64,000 nucleotides of DNA, taken from assembly GCA_002701845.1 (NCBI GenBank), contig NZXG01000038.1:276023-340022 (forward strand), in the 5' to 3' direction. Shown piece by piece: positions 9,047-18,854 of the stretch. Both the position numbers and the translations under genes were made by a program. The notes under the pieces are model-generated. The model had not been told where the DNA came from and did not search any database. It saw nothing but the letters and a program-made list of their open reading frames with translations. Position 1 is the first letter of the stretch. Each line of letters begins with the position of its first letter. Origin of the DNA: Pseudomonadales bacterium. GTDB taxonomy: Bacteria; Pseudomonadota; Gammaproteobacteria; Pseudomonadales; Ketobacteraceae.

Positions 9047-10232
9047 CGGCCGCCTCCTGCCGGATAAAACCGGCGATCCGTTCCAGGGCCTGCTGCAGAC
9101 GGGACTCATCGGCGGTATAGGCAATGCGGATATGCTCCCGCGCCCGATACTCACCAAAATCGATACCGGGGGTTGCCGCCACGCCGGCCTGTTGCAGCAG
9201 ACGCTGGCAGAAGCTGAAACTGTCGTCGGTCAACGCCGACACATCGCAGTACAGATAAAATGCCCCCTGGGGCACACAGGGCACCCCGATGCCCAGTTCC
9301 GGCAGCTGCCGCAGCAGAAAATCCCGGCGCCGGGCCAGGGTCAGACGCCGGGCCTCGTAGATATCGATACAGTCATCGGACAGGGCCGCCAGCGCCGCGT
9401 GCTGGGCCACGGTGGGTGCCGCCAGATAAAAGTTCTGCGCCAGTTTGGCCAGGTCCGCCACGTGCTCGGCCGGCGCCACCAGCCAGCCCAGGCGCCAACC
9501 GGTCATATTAAAGTACTTGGAAAAGCTGTTGATCACGAACAGGCTGGCGGCGGTGTCCGGCAGCCCCACTGCGGTGGCCGGCGCCTGATCGTAGGTGAGG
9601 CTGTTGTAGATCTCATCCACCAGCAACGCCCCTTTCTGCTGATCCACCGCCTGCTTGATGGCGGCCATATCCTCGGCGCCGATCAGGGTGCCGGTGGGAT
9701 TGGACGGCGAGGCCACCCAGGCGGCGCGGGTGGCGGAACGCCAGTGCTCACGCACCAGCGCCGGCGATAACTGGTAAGCCGTTGCCGCCGTCACCGGTAC
9801 CCGTCGCGGGTGCGCCCCCACCAGGCGCAGAAAATTGTCATTGCAGGGGTAACCCGGATCACTCAGCAACACCTCGTCCCCGGGATCGAACAGCAACCCG
9901 CTCACCAGACCAATGGCACCGGAGGCGCCGGGGGTAATCACCACCCGTTCGGGGGCCAGGCTCACACCGAATCGGCGTTCATAGAAGGCCGCCACCGCCT
10001 CCCGCAAGGCTGGCAGGCCCTGGGCCGGGGTATAACGGGTCTGGCCCGCTGCCAGTGCCGCCCTGGCGGCGCGCACCACCGGTTCCGGGGTGGCAAAATC
10101 CGGCTCGCCCACCTCCAGATGAATAATATCCCGACCCTGCTGTTCCAACTGCTGGGCCTGCTCCAGCAACGCCATGACATGGAATGATGTGATCCGGTCC
10201 ACCCGGTGCGCCAGTTTTCGCAAAGTTGCCAT
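9036..10232 (-). CDS. Class I/II PLP-dependent aminotransferase
   Basis: 398 aa, fold type I. PLP-binding residues are visible: N178 in SNPTG, D206 and Y209 in VDEIY, the Schiff-base lysine K239 in NSFSKYFNMTGWRLGW, and R247. The LEVGEPDF motif near residue 40 is typical of aspartate/aromatic-type aminotransferases of the AlaA/AspC superfamily. The amino donor cannot be told from sequence alone. It is first of a two-gene unit with sfsA and starts at ATG 10232. Confidence 0.88.
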   Translation of the reverse strand: MATLRKLAHRVDRITSFHVMALLEQAQQLEQQGRDIIHLEVGEPDFATPEPVVRAARAALAAGQTRYTPAQGLPALREAVAAFYERRFGVSLAPERVVITPGASGAIGLVSGLLFDPGDEVLLSDPGYPCNDNFLRLVGAHPRRVPVTAATAYQLSPALVREHWRSATRAAWVASPSNPTGTLIGAEDMAAIKQAVDQQKGALLVDEIYNSLTYDQAPATAVGLPDTAASLFVINSFSKYFNMTGWRLGWLVAPAEHVADLAKLAQNFYLAAPTVAQHAALAALSDDCIDIYEARRLTLARRRDFLLRQLPELGIGVPCVPQGAFYLYCDVSALTDDSFSFCQRLLQQAGVAATPGIDFGEYRAREHIRIAYTADESRLQQALERIAGFIRQEAAGEV

Positions 10233-10555
10233 CCCCCTGTCATCGTTTTTTCATGAATGTAGTCAAATATCAGCTTCCACGAGTATTCCATAGCCCTTTA
10301 AATGGGGTTATGATCGACCGCTTGTTGTCGGTCGGGCCCCGAATCCCGCCCATATTACGCGGGGTTATAACCGGGTCTGTGTACCGGCTGATGTCAAACA
10401 GCGCCGATGATGCCGTCATCATCGGGCGAGGTCCAGGCGTCAATGGAAGAGAGCCTAATCCGGAACATCGCAAGGTCAAGCAACTTTACTGGGTTTGCCA
10501 ATCTGAGACTTTGCTGATATAGATTAAAGATTGTGCAGTTGCGAGGAATACGCTA
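10233..10555. other. Intergenic region upstream of dksA and the aminotransferase
   Basis: A 323-base divergent spacer holding the promoters of the aminotransferase (leftward) and dksA (rightward). A 98-codon frame across it has no family resemblance or clear ribosome site. I see no RNA gene or repeat. Confidence 0.6.
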
Positions 10556-11002
10556 ATGGCAACAAGAAAAAAGAAAAATGTGGTGGAACTGTCCCGCTCC
10601 CACTTCGAGCCCTATGAGCCGGCCAAAGATGAAGAGTACATGAGCAAAGGCCAGCTCGAGCACTTCAAACAGATCCTGCTCAACTGGCGTCAGGAATTAA
10701 TGGAAGAGGTGGATCGCACGGTACACCACATGAAGGATGAATCCATCAACCTGCCCGATGCCGCCGACCGCGCCACCCAGGAAGAGGAATTCAGCCTGGA
10801 GCTGCGCACCCGCGACCGCGAGCGCAAACTGATCCGCAAGATCAACCAGGCCCTGGATGCCATTGAGAAAGAGGAATACGGCTGGTGCGAAGCCTGCGGT
10901 ATCGAGATCGGCATTCGCCGGCTGGAAGCCCGCCCCACCGCCACCCTCTGTATCGATTGCAAAACCCTGCAGGAGATCAAAGAGAAACAGTGGGGCACCT
11001 GA
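10556..11002 (+). CDS. dksA: RNA polymerase-binding transcription factor DksA
   Basis: 148 aa. DksA enters the secondary channel of RNA polymerase and with ppGpp resets rRNA and amino-acid promoters. The coiled-coil tip keeps the DxxDxA signature (D68, D71, A73). The C4 zinc finger is complete: C111, C114, C132 and C135. The strong terminator directly downstream separates it from gluQRS, a neighbour pair conserved in gammaproteobacteria. Confidence 0.97.
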   Translation: MATRKKKNVVELSRSHFEPYEPAKDEEYMSKGQLEHFKQILLNWRQELMEEVDRTVHHMKDESINLPDAADRATQEEEFSLELRTRDRERKLIRKINQALDAIEKEEYGWCEACGIEIGIRRLEARPTATLCIDCKTLQEIKEKQWGT

Positions 11003-11027
11003 TCCCCACCACGCAGCCATTCTCTTC

Positions 11028-11056
11028 AGGCACGGTAGTCATACCGTGCCTTTTTT
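11028..11056 (+). terminator. Intrinsic terminator of dksA
   Basis: A perfect 10-bp stem, AGGCACGGTA / TACCGTGCCT with loop GTCA, followed by TTTTTT. It lies 26 bases after the dksA stop. Confidence 0.93.
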
Positions 11057-11071
11057 AATACGCTTTATTAC

Positions 11072-11977
11072 ATGAGCTCCACCTATGTGGGGCGCTTTGC
11101 CCCTTCGCCCACCGGCCCCCTGCATCTGGGATCCCTGCTTACCGCGGTGGCCAGTTATCTTGACGCGCGCTCGGCCGACGGCCGCTGGCTGGTGCGGATC
11201 GAGGATCTGGATCCGCCGCGGGAGCAGGCCGGTGCCAGCGAACAGATCCTGGATTGCCTGCAGAATTACGGGCTGCACTGGGACGGCAAGGTGCGCTATC
11301 AAAGTGAGCGCGGCGAGGCTTACGAATCCTGGGTGCAAACCCTGTTGCAACAGCAACGGGCCTTCTACTGCACCTGTTCCCGCAAGCAGATCCTGGAGGC
11401 CACCGGTTCCACCACCTATCCGGGCACCTGTCGGCACTGTCACCAGCCTCCGGCAGCGCCTCACGCCATCCGGGTACAGGTGCCGGATTCAGACGTCGCC
11501 TTCAGCGATGCCATCCAGGGCCCGGTGGCCTGCAATCTGCGCCAACAGGGCGGCGACTATATTATCAAGCGCAAAGAGGGGCTGTATGCCTATCACCTGG
11601 CGGTGGTGCTGGATGATGCCGATCAGGGCGTGACCCATATCGTCCGGGGCTGTGATCTGCTGGAGCCCACCTTCTGTCAATGGCATTTGCAGTCGGTACT
11701 GGGGCTGCCCCATCCCCACTACGCGCACCTGCCGGTGCTGGTCAATGCCGACGGGGAAAAGCTCTCCAAGCAGACCTTTGCCGAGCCCCTCCCCCGGCAG
11801 CGGCCGTGGCCCTATCTGCTTTACTGTCTGCGGGCTTTGGGCCAGCGCCCCCCCGCCAGCCTGCGGGGGGCTACTCCACAACAGATTCTGCAATGGGGCT
11901 GCGAGCACTGGTCCCTGGCGGCGGTACCACGGCAACGGACCCTGGCGCTGGAGGCTTTGCATCCCCCCAATGCCTAA
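11072..11977 (+). CDS. gluQ: Glutamyl-Q tRNA(Asp) synthetase
   Basis: 301 aa, a paralogue of the GluRS catalytic domain lacking the anticodon-binding part. It attaches glutamate to queuosine in tRNA-Asp. HIGH-like HLGS is at 18-21, and the KMSKS equivalent is in GEKLSKQTF. The zinc site C100, C102, Y116, C120 matches the family pattern. ATG 11072 sits 16 bases beyond the dksA terminator, so its promoter must overlap the terminator region or depend on read-through. Confidence 0.95.
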   Translation: MSSTYVGRFAPSPTGPLHLGSLLTAVASYLDARSADGRWLVRIEDLDPPREQAGASEQILDCLQNYGLHWDGKVRYQSERGEAYESWVQTLLQQQRAFYCTCSRKQILEATGSTTYPGTCRHCHQPPAAPHAIRVQVPDSDVAFSDAIQGPVACNLRQQGGDYIIKRKEGLYAYHLAVVLDDADQGVTHIVRGCDLLEPTFCQWHLQSVLGLPHPHYAHLPVLVNADGEKLSKQTFAEPLPRQRPWPYLLYCLRALGQRPPASLRGATPQQILQWGCEHWSLAAVPRQRTLALEALHPPNA

Positions 11978-12012
11978 CGTAACATCAGCGAACGTCGTCT
12001 GCGGTTACTGCC

Positions 12013-12189
12013 ATGTACATTGATCGTCTGGTTCTTATTTTCATCATTGGCGCCTACGTCCTGTCCCCCTCATTAATGCAGTGGTGGGCGGAGAGCGGCA
12101 CCGCCTGGTGGCGGCCATTTATCGTCTGGGGCCTGTTGATCGCGGTGACTTTCTGGATTGCGCGGAGTCGGGATCTGGATGGATTTTAG
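12013..12189 (+). CDS. cbrX: CbrX-like small membrane protein overlapping cbrA
   Basis: 58 codons ending in TAG at 12187-12189. The product has two hydrophobic segments, about 6-22 and 35-50, with a Trp-rich middle. Its stop lies inside the start of cbrA (ATG 12179), an 11-base overlap that predicts translational coupling. A small cbrX gene in this position has been reported in Pseudomonas putida, where it controls cbrA translation; the match here is by position, size and character, not alignment. No other function is apparent. Confidence 0.75.
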   Translation: MYIDRLVLIFIIGAYVLSPSLMQWWAESGTAWWRPFIVWGLLIAVTFWIARSRDLDGF

Positions 12190-15166
12190 CGTCACCCAGC
12201 TGTTCGCCATCGGCGTCGGTTATCTGCTGCTGTTTTTTCTGGTGGCCTGGCTCACCGAGCAGGGCCTGGTGCCGGCGCGGCTGGTGCGGCATCCGGTTAC
12301 CTATGTTTTATCCTTGGGCGTCTTCGCCAGCGCCTGGGCCATCTTCGGCGCGGTGGGCTTTGCCCATGATTTCGGTTACAACTTCCTGGCTTACTACCTG
12401 GGTATTTCCGGCGCCTTTATGCTGGCGCCCATTCTGCTGGCGCCCATTCTGCGCCTGACCCAGACCTACCAGTTGGGCTCCCTGGCGGACCTGCTGTCAT
12501 TCCGCTATCGCAGCCCGGTGGTGGGCGCGGTGGTCACCATCACCATGCTGCTGGGCATTCTGCCGCTGCTGGCCATGCAGATTCAGGCGGTGGCGGACGC
12601 GGTGCATATTCTTAATGAAGAAAGCTCCCAGGGTATGCTGGCGTTTGTGTTTGTGCTGGTGGTGATTATGTTCGCCATTCTGTTCGGCGCCCGCCATATC
12701 AGCACCCGGGAAAAGCACGAGGGTCTGGTGGTGGCCATTGCCTTCGAGTCACTGGTGAAACTGGTGGGGTTTCTGGCCATCGGCGGGGTGATTCTGTATC
12801 AGGTGTTCGGCGGCGTGGGGGGGCTCAATCAATGGCTGGAATCCCGCCCCGAGCAACTGGTGTCCCTGTATCAACCCTTGGAGGAAGGCCCCTGGCGGGC
12901 GCTGGTGGCGGCCTTTTTCGTGGCCTCGGTGGCCATGCCCCATATGTTCCATATGGCGTTCACCGAAAACCTGAATCCCCGCGCTCTGCTCACCGCCAGT
13001 TGGGGTCTGCCCCTGTATCTGTTTTTCATGGCGATGCCGGTGCTGATTATTGTCTGGGCCGCGGCGGAACTGAATATTTTCAGTAACCCGGAGCACTTTA
13101 CCCTGCTGGTGCCCCAGGCCATGGGTTCGGACTGGCTGGCCATTCTGGGGTTTGCCGCCGGGCTGTCGGCGGCCAGCGGGGTGATCATCGTCTGCACCCT
13201 GTCGCTGTCCGCCATGCTGTTGAATCACATTGTGCTGCCCATGGCGCCGTTCTACCGGCGCAGCAACCTTTATTCCTGGTTGCTGTGGGTGCGGCGGCTG
13301 CTGATTACCGCCATCGTTCTGGTGAGCTACGGTTTTTATGCGGTGATGCAACACAAGCACACCCTATCCGAGCTGGGCTTTCTGGCGTTTGTGGCCACCA
13401 TGCAGTTTGTGCCGGGGCTGTTCGGGGTGCTGCTCTGGCCCAAGGCCAACAAGGACGGTTTTCTGGCGGGGCTGGCGGCGGGGCTTTCGGTGTGGCTGTT
13501 CGGCCTGCTGATGCCGGTGCTGCTGGGGGTGCAGTTCAAACTCTCCATCCCCCTGCTCACCGAGGAGCTGATCCCCAGTTTCACCGACAGTTATATGGTG
13601 GCCACCTTCGCGGTCTTCATCAACTCCACAATATTCGGCATCGTCTCCATGCTCACGGAATCCTCGCCGGCGGAGATGCAGGCGGCGGAGACCTGCAACA
13701 TGAACAATCTGCGCCGGCCCCAGCGCTGGGAGCTCTCGGTATCCTCAGCCCGGGAATTCGTCAGCCGGCTGGCCAACCCCCTGGGGGCCGATACCGCCCG
13801 CCGGGAAGTGGAGCTGGCGCTGAACGACCTGGCCATGAGCCTGGACGAAACCCGGCCCTATGCCCTGCGCCGGCTGCGGGATCAACTGGAAAGCAATCTG
13901 TCGGGGCTGCTGGGGCCGTCCATTGCCCACGAGGTGATGAACAACTCCCTGCCTTATATCATTCACACCGATGACCCCAACAGTCAGGACATCCACTTTA
14001 TCGAAAGCCGGCTGGAGGAATATCACGATAAGCTCACCGGCCTGGCGGGGGAGTTGGACAGTCTGCGCCGGTTTCACCGGCAAACCCTGCAGGATCTGCC
14101 GGTGGGGGTCTGCTCCCTGGGCTCCGATGGCGAGGTGCTGGGCTGGAACAGCGCGCTGGAAGCCATTACCCGGGTGTCGCCGGACCAGATTCTGGGATCT
14201 CAGATCAGCCACCTGCCGGCGCCCTGGAACGCGGTGTTCGATGAATTTATCAATCTGGACGCCCGCAACCAGCAGGTGGAGGTGGAGCTGGACGGCATGA
14301 AGCGCTGGATCAGTCTGCACAAGGCGGCCATCGGCCTCAGCAAACTCAGCGCCATCCAGAGCGGGCAGGTGGTGGTGGTGGAAGACACCACCGAGGTCAA
14401 AATGCTCGAACATCATGTGGCCCACAATGAGCGCCTGGCCTCGGTGGGGCGGCTGGCCGCCGGCGTGGCCCATGAAATCGGCAATCCCATCACCGGTATC
14501 GCCTGCCTGGCGCAGAACCTGCGCTACGACAGTGACAACCCGGTGATTCTGGATACCGCCCAGCAGATACTGGACCAGACCCAGCGTGTCAGCCGCATCG
14601 TGCAATCCCTGGTGAGTTTCAGTCACAGTGGCACTACGGAAATGGCCATGGATCCGGTGTATGTGCAGGAATCCGCCCAGGAGGCCATGGACCTGCTGAG
14701 CCTCAATCGCGCTACCACCCAGGTCACCTTTCACAACCAGGTGGACCCGGACCATTGCGTCAAGGGCGATCAGCAACGGCTGACCCAGGTGTTTATCAAT
14801 CTGCTGAGCAACGCCCGCGACGCCATGCAGACCGGCGGCGAAGTCTGGGTGAAAAGCCACGAGAAAGACCACACCATCGTGGTGGAGGTGGAGGACAACG
14901 GCAGCGGCATCAAGCCGGAAGTGCTGAAGCGGATCTACGAGCCCTTCGTCACCACCAAAGACCCCGGCAAGGGCACGGGATTGGGTATGTCCCTGGTGTA
15001 CAGCATTGTGGAGGAACATTACGGCCAGATAACGATCCAAAGCCCGCTGGATTCCGCAACCGGTGGAACCCGTGTTACCATTACCCTCCCCCGTTACAGC
15101 GTCAACAACGGGGACGAAAACCAGGCGAGCCAAGAGGAGCAGCATGAGCCACATCCTGATCGTTGA
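12179..15166 (+). CDS. cbrA: Sensor histidine kinase CbrA with transporter-like domain
   Basis: 995 aa. The N-terminal half (about 1-490) is a multi-helix sodium:solute symporter-like domain, followed by a linker, a PAS-like region (about 640-740) and the kinase core. The phospho-accepting H765 lies in [11 protein letters not shown]. The ATP-binding domain shows [15 protein letters not shown] and [11 protein letters not shown]. CbrA with CbrB governs carbon/nitrogen balance and use of amino acids; in Pseudomonas the transporter domain can take up histidine. ATG 12179 overlaps cbrX. The 3' end overlaps cbrB by 23 bases. Confidence 0.95.
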   Translation: MDFSVTQLFAIGVGYLLLFFLVAWLTEQGLVPARLVRHPVTYVLSLGVFASAWAIFGAVGFAHDFGYNFLAYYLGISGAFMLAPILLAPILRLTQTYQLGSLADLLSFRYRSPVVGAVVTITMLLGILPLLAMQIQAVADAVHILNEESSQGMLAFVFVLVVIMFAILFGARHISTREKHEGLVVAIAFESLVKLVGFLAIGGVILYQVFGGVGGLNQWLESRPEQLVSLYQPLEEGPWRALVAAFFVASVAMPHMFHMAFTENLNPRALLTASWGLPLYLFFMAMPVLIIVWAAAELNIFSNPEHFTLLVPQAMGSDWLAILGFAAGLSAASGVIIVCTLSLSAMLLNHIVLPMAPFYRRSNLYSWLLWVRRLLITAIVLVSYGFYAVMQHKHTLSELGFLAFVATMQFVPGLFGVLLWPKANKDGFLAGLAAGLSVWLFGLLMPVLLGVQFKLSIPLLTEELIPSFTDSYMVATFAVFINSTIFGIVSMLTESSPAEMQAAETCNMNNLRRPQRWELSVSSAREFVSRLANPLGADTARREVELALNDLAMSLDETRPYALRRLRDQLESNLSGLLGPSIAHEVMNNSLPYIIHTDDPNSQDIHFIESRLEEYHDKLTGLAGELDSLRRFHRQTLQDLPVGVCSLGSDGEVLGWNSALEAITRVSPDQILGSQISHLPAPWNAVFDEFINLDARNQQVEVELDGMKRWISLHKAAIGLSKLSAIQSGQVVVVEDTTEVKMLEHHVAHNERLASVGRLAAGVAHEIGNPITGIACLAQNLRYDSDNPVILDTAQQILDQTQRVSRIVQSLVSFSHSGTTEMAMDPVYVQESAQEAMDLLSLNRATTQVTFHNQVDPDHCVKGDQQRLTQVFINLLSNARDAMQTGGEVWVKSHEKDHTIVVEVEDNGSGIKPEVLKRIYEPFVTTKDPGKGTGLGMSLVYSIVEEHYGQITIQSPLDSATGGTRVTITLPRYSVNNGDENQASQEEQHEPHPDR

Positions 15167-16544
15167 AGACGAGGCCGTGATCCGCAGTGCCCTGCGGCGT
15201 CTGTTGGAACGTAACGGTTACCAGGTCAGCGAGGCCGGCGCAGTACAGGATGCGGTAGAGCAGTACAAGCTCGCCGATTTCGATCTCATCATCACCGATC
15301 TGCGGCTGCCCGGTGCCCCCGGCACCGACATCATCAGTCATGCCGACAGTGTGCCGGTGCTGGTGATGACCAGCTACGCCAGCCTCAAATCCGCGGTGGA
15401 ATCCATGAAGATGGGCGCCGTGGATTACATCGCCAAACCCTTCGACCACGATGAAATGCTGATGTCCGTGGAGCGCATTCTGAAAGAGAAGGCGCTGGAG
15501 CGGGAAAACCAGGCTCTGAAATCACAGATCAGCCGCGACTACCCATTGAACGGCATGATCGGCGAGTGCGACGCCATGCAGGTGCTGTTTCGCAACATTA
15601 ACAAGGTGGCGCCCACGGATTCCACGGTGCTGGTGCTGGGTGAGTCCGGCACCGGTAAAGAGCTGGTGGCCCGGGCGGTGCACGACCAGAGCCTGCGGGC
15701 GGAGGGGCCGCTGATTTCGGTGAACTGCGCGGCCATCCCGGAAACCCTGATCGAATCCGAGTTATTCGGCCATGAGAAAGGGGCCTTTACCGGCGCCAAT
15801 GCCAATCGTAAAGGCCTGGTGGAGGCCGCTGATGGCGGCACCCTGTTCCTGGACGAGATCGGGGAATTGCCTCTAGAGGCACAGGCCCGTCTGCTGCGCC
15901 TGCTGCAGGAAAAGGAAGTACGCCGGGTGGGCTCGGTGCAATCGAAAACCGTGGATGTGCGGCTGGTGGCCGCCACCCACCGCAATCTCAAGCATCTGGC
16001 CAAAGACGGTCGCTTTCGCGAAGACCTGTATTACCGGCTCCACGTGGTGGAACTGAAACTGCCGCCGCTGCGGGAGCGTGGGGCGGATGTGGAAAAACTG
16101 GCCCGGGAACTGTTAAACCGCACCACCCGCCGCATGGCAAAGCAGGAAATGGCTTTTTCCAGGGAGGCCATCGACGCCATCAATCAATACAGCTGGCCCG
16201 GTAACGTGCGGGAGTTGGAAAACGCCATCGAACGGGCGGTGATCCTGTGTGAAAGCCAGGTGATTCCCCCGGATCTGCTGGCGCTGGATCTGCACTCCGA
16301 GCCTCCCTATCAACTGGACGACGACGTCCCATTGCCCTCCCCCCGTCATACGGTCAAACACGAGGAAGTGCCGGACCCGGCGGAGGACCTCTCCCTGGAG
16401 GACTACTTCCAACGGTTCGTGCTGGAACATCAGGAGCAGATGACCGAAACCGAACTGGCGCAAAAGCTGGGGATCAGCCGCAAGTGCCTGTGGGAGCGGC
16501 GGCAGCGGCTGGGCATCCCCCGGAAAAAGAACGCCTCCCGCTGA
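15144..16544 (+). CDS. cbrB: Sigma-54-dependent response regulator CbrB
   Basis: 466 aa. The receiver domain has D52 as phospho-acceptor and K98. The AAA+ domain has Walker A GESGTGKE (166-173), the sigma-54 contact loop GAFTGA (213-218) and Walker B TLFLDE. A Fis-type helix-turn-helix ([21 protein letters not shown]) is at the C-terminus. It should activate sigma-54 promoters, above all crcZ just downstream. ATG 15144 has AGGAG upstream, within cbrA. The longer frame to 15063 is not needed. Confidence 0.96.
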   Translation: MSHILIVEDEAVIRSALRRLLERNGYQVSEAGAVQDAVEQYKLADFDLIITDLRLPGAPGTDIISHADSVPVLVMTSYASLKSAVESMKMGAVDYIAKPFDHDEMLMSVERILKEKALERENQALKSQISRDYPLNGMIGECDAMQVLFRNINKVAPTDSTVLVLGESGTGKELVARAVHDQSLRAEGPLISVNCAAIPETLIESELFGHEKGAFTGANANRKGLVEAADGGTLFLDEIGELPLEAQARLLRLLQEKEVRRVGSVQSKTVDVRLVAATHRNLKHLAKDGRFREDLYYRLHVVELKLPPLRERGADVEKLARELLNRTTRRMAKQEMAFSREAIDAINQYSWPGNVRELENAIERAVILCESQVIPPDLLALDLHSEPPYQLDDDVPLPSPRHTVKHEEVPDPAEDLSLEDYFQRFVLEHQEQMTETELAQKLGISRKCLWERRQRLGIPRKKNASR

Positions 16545-16564
16545 CGCCACTCCACCTGGAGGCT

Positions 16565-16605
16565 GGCCGCCGGAGCGCCGGCCGCCGGAGCGCCGGCCGC
16601 CGGAT
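16565..16605. repeat. 15-bp GC-rich tandem repeat after cbrB
   Basis: Two full copies and one partial copy of GGCCGCCGGAGCGCC in tandem (16565-16579, 16580-16594, 16595-16605). The unit is internally palindromic (GGCGCTCC.../GGCCGCC...) and could fold into competing hairpins at the end of the cbrB mRNA. Confidence 0.8.
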
Positions 16606-16651
16606 ATCTGACACCCTGCCACCGGAAGCTCCTGCCTAATAATTGACCTTA

Positions 16652-16855
16652 TGTTACTGATTGTTACTCATGTAACAGCCTGTTTCCCGTTGACGGGCCC
16701 GTCAACTTCCCTGCCAATCCCCGTCCGATCAGCAAAACCTTGAAATTTGAATAGATTTAAGTGTCACCCTGGCAACTGTTACCCGGGGTTCCCAAAACCA
16801 AAAGTGTTACCTCAATACACATCAACGGGAACACATACACAAAATATCGGTAACA
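16652..16855. promoter_or_regulatory. Cluster of TGTTAC/GTAACA sites, candidate CbrB-binding region of crcZ
   Basis: TGTTAC occurs at 16652 and 16662, GTAACA at 16672 (forming TGTTAC-N4-GTAACA), and further copies of GTTACC or GTAACA occur near 16777, 16805 and 16850. This repeated half-site lies 90-310 bases upstream of the sigma-54 promoter, where an enhancer should be. From memory, CbrB sites in Pseudomonas contain such TGTTAC/GTAACA half-sites; that match is not checked here. Confidence 0.65.
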
Positions 16856-16938
16856 GTTTATTGACCCCTAACCCCACCCATTTTGTGCAGCTTTTACAAA
16901 CACTTGATTAATCTACAATTTTTATTTTCCCGCCAAAG

Positions 16939-16954
16939 TGGCACGGGGCCTGCT
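16939..16954 (+). promoter_or_regulatory. Sigma-54 promoter of crcZ
   Basis: TGGCACGGGGCCTGCT matches the -24/-12 consensus TGGCAC-N5-TTGCW. The invariant GG (16940-16941) and GC (16952-16953) are correctly spaced by 12. Transcription is expected to begin at about 16965. Confidence 0.85.
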
Positions 16955-16964
16955 ATATATCTGG

Positions 16965-17357
16965 TGTACCAACAAGGAAAAGCCGGAAACACACAACAAC
17001 AATAAAAAGGCTCCTTGAACAGTCGACAGCAACAACAACAATAATAAAGCTGAAAGAGAAGGTGGTTCACTTTTTCAGTGGCACACAACAAGAGCACAGC
17101 CTTCGGGCTGTAGGCCAAAGAAAAGCAATAACAAATGGCCTGGGTTGGAAAACCGCTCTTACTGCCACGGCCACCAATATAAAAACTACAATAAGAAGAA
17201 AGGCGATAACAACAACAAAAACAAGTCGCGAAACAACAACAATAAGAGTCGGCACAAGAGACTGGGCCTTCGGGCCCAGTCCGAAAAAGGATAGAGCTTC
17301 ATAATAACTACAACAAGTCTGAAGCAATAGGGGAAAGCCAAACGGCTTTCCCTTTTT
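16965..17357 (+). ncRNA. crcZ: CrcZ-type small RNA (Hfq/Crc decoy)
   Basis: About 393 nt from the sigma-54 start to an intrinsic terminator, in the cbrB-pcnB gap where Pseudomonas crcZ (about 400 nt) resides. The sequence holds repeated A-rich AAnAAnAA motifs, the target of Hfq with Crc: about 16993-17005, 17031-17048, 17118-17135, 17181-17200, 17206-17224, 17231-17246 and 17301-17316. Two UUCG-capped hairpins separate them: 17096-17111 (6-bp stem) and 17261-17280 (8-bp stem). The role is to titrate Hfq/Crc and lift catabolite repression when CbrAB is active. It is defined by layout and motifs, not by alignment. Seven motifs would be more than I recall for the P. aeruginosa RNA. Confidence 0.9.
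17331..17357 (+). terminator. Intrinsic terminator of crcZ
   Basis: A perfect 9-bp stem, GGGAAAGCC / GGCTTTCCC with loop AAAC, then TTTTT. Confidence 0.92.
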
Positions 17358-17495
17358 ACTTTTAGGCGCCACTTCGCACCCTGGCCCCCGAGAATGACCG
17401 ATAGATTGAATAGAGAGTATTCTATGGCATGGCTGGATGGTAGAATCAGCCTCCACTGGCCTTTCCTTTCACTCTAAAGGACACACTATCCCCAC

Positions 17496-18854
17496 ATGCC
17501 CAAAAGGCTTATTAATAAATTCAAAGAGTGGTTTTCCGGCAACGGTGACCCCCAATTACGGGTCATTCCCCGAGGCCAGCATCAGTTTCCCGAAGAAGAC
17601 ATCAAGGGTCAGGTACTCAGCGTACTGGACGGCCTCACCGATGCCGGCTATGAAGCCTACCTGGTGGGGGGGTCAATCCGCGACGGCCTGATCGGGCTGC
17701 ACCCCAAGGATTTCGACGTGGCCACCAGCGCCACCCCGGAGCAGATCAAAGCCGTGTTTGGCCGCAACTGCCGGTTAATCGGCCGGCGTTTTCGCCTGGC
17801 ACACGTGCGCTTTGGCCGGGATATTATCGAAGTGGCCACCTTCCGCGCCAGCCACAGCAAGGCCGACGACGACGATCAACACCATTCCTCCCAGTCGGAA
17901 GAGGGTCTGTTACTGCGGGACAACGTCTTCGGTACCCTGGCGGAAGACGCTGTAAGACGGGATTTCACCGCGAACGCCCTGTACTACCGCCACACGGACG
18001 GGGCGGTACTGGATTTCGTCAACGGCTACGAGGACATCCAACAACGGACCCTGCGGCTGATTGGCGACCCGGAACAACGCTACCGGGAGGATCCGGTAAG
18101 GATGCTGCGGGCGGTGCGCTTTGCCGCCAAGCTGGATTTTCACCTTGCCCCGGACACCGCCGCACCCATTGGTGAGCTGTCGGAATTGCTGGGCCTGATT
18201 CCCCCGGCGCGACTGTTTGAAGAAGTCCTGAAACTGTTTATGAGCGGCCACGCCCAGGCGGTATGGCCCCTGCTGCTGGACTATCAACTGGCCCACTGGC
18301 TGTTCCCGCTGTCAGTACCCGGCCGCAATGATGCCACCGGCATGCAGACCCTGATCGGGCTGGCCCTGCGCAATACCGACGAGCGCCTGGCCCAGGGCAA
18401 ACCGGTCACCCCGGCGTTTCTGTACGCGGTTTTGTTGTGGGGGCCCTTGCAACAGTTTTGGCAGCGGGCACAGGACGACGGCATGAGCCCGGTGCCGGCG
18501 CTGCAGAAAGCGATTCAGCAGGTGATTCAGCAACAGGCCCAGCACACTTCCATTCCCAAGCGGTTTGGCATTCCCATGCGGGAAATGTGGGAACTGCAGG
18601 GCCGGCTCAGCCAGCGCTCCCCCAAACGCTGTGAAGCGCTGTTGCAACATCCCCGCTTCCGCGCCGCCTACGACCTGTTGTTGTTACGGGAGGAGGCCGG
18701 GGAACTGGAGCCTGGACTGGGAGACTGGTGGACCCGTTACCAGACCGCCGACGAAGCGCAGCGGGCCGAACTCTGTAAGGGCCTGGGCGCCGGCAAGAAG
18801 AAACGTCGCCGCCGCCCCCGCAACCGGCGGCCCAAGCCCTCGCCGGAGTCATGA
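17496..18854 (+). CDS. pcnB: Poly(A) polymerase I
   Basis: 452 aa, class II tRNA-nucleotidyltransferase superfamily. The catalytic region reads YLVGGSIRDGLIGLHPKDFDVATSA, with the metal-binding pair D72 and D74. The basic C-terminus (KKKRRRRPRNRRPK) fits RNA binding in PcnB. It adds 3' poly(A) tails that promote RNA decay. The start at 17496 has only a distant AAAGGA, so an alternative non-AUG start, as in E. coli, cannot be excluded. The stop overlaps folK by 4 bases (ATGA). Confidence 0.94.
   Translation: MPKRLINKFKEWFSGNGDPQLRVIPRGQHQFPEEDIKGQVLSVLDGLTDAGYEAYLVGGSIRDGLIGLHPKDFDVATSATPEQIKAVFGRNCRLIGRRFRLAHVRFGRDIIEVATFRASHSKADDDDQHHSSQSEEGLLLRDNVFGTLAEDAVRRDFTANALYYRHTDGAVLDFVNGYEDIQQRTLRLIGDPEQRYREDPVRMLRAVRFAAKLDFHLAPDTAAPIGELSELLGLIPPARLFEEVLKLFMSGHAQAVWPLLLDYQLAHWLFPLSVPGRNDATGMQTLIGLALRNTDERLAQGKPVTPAFLYAVLLWGPLQQFWQRAQDDGMSPVPALQKAIQQVIQQQAQHTSIPKRFGIPMREMWELQGRLSQRSPKRCEALLQHPRFRAAYDLLLLREEAGELEPGLGDWWTRYQTADEAQRAELCKGLGAGKKKRRRRPRNRRPKPSPES

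Noticed and set aside
10226..10522. 98-codon frame in the dksA leader
   Set aside because: Overlaps the aminotransferase start, lacks a clear ribosome site and looks like no known protein.
13745..15154. 469-codon minus-strand frame opposite cbrA
   Set aside because: Antisense shadow; the plus strand encodes an intact histidine kinase.
16981..17250. A-rich repeats considered as a CRISPR or microsatellite
   Set aside because: No regular repeat-spacer pattern; the motifs are Hfq-type A-rich tracts inside an RNA with its own promoter and terminator.
16894..17456. Frames on both strands across the cbrB-pcnB gap
   Set aside because: They arise from the A-rich motifs and hairpins of the CrcZ-type RNA; composition is unlike protein.
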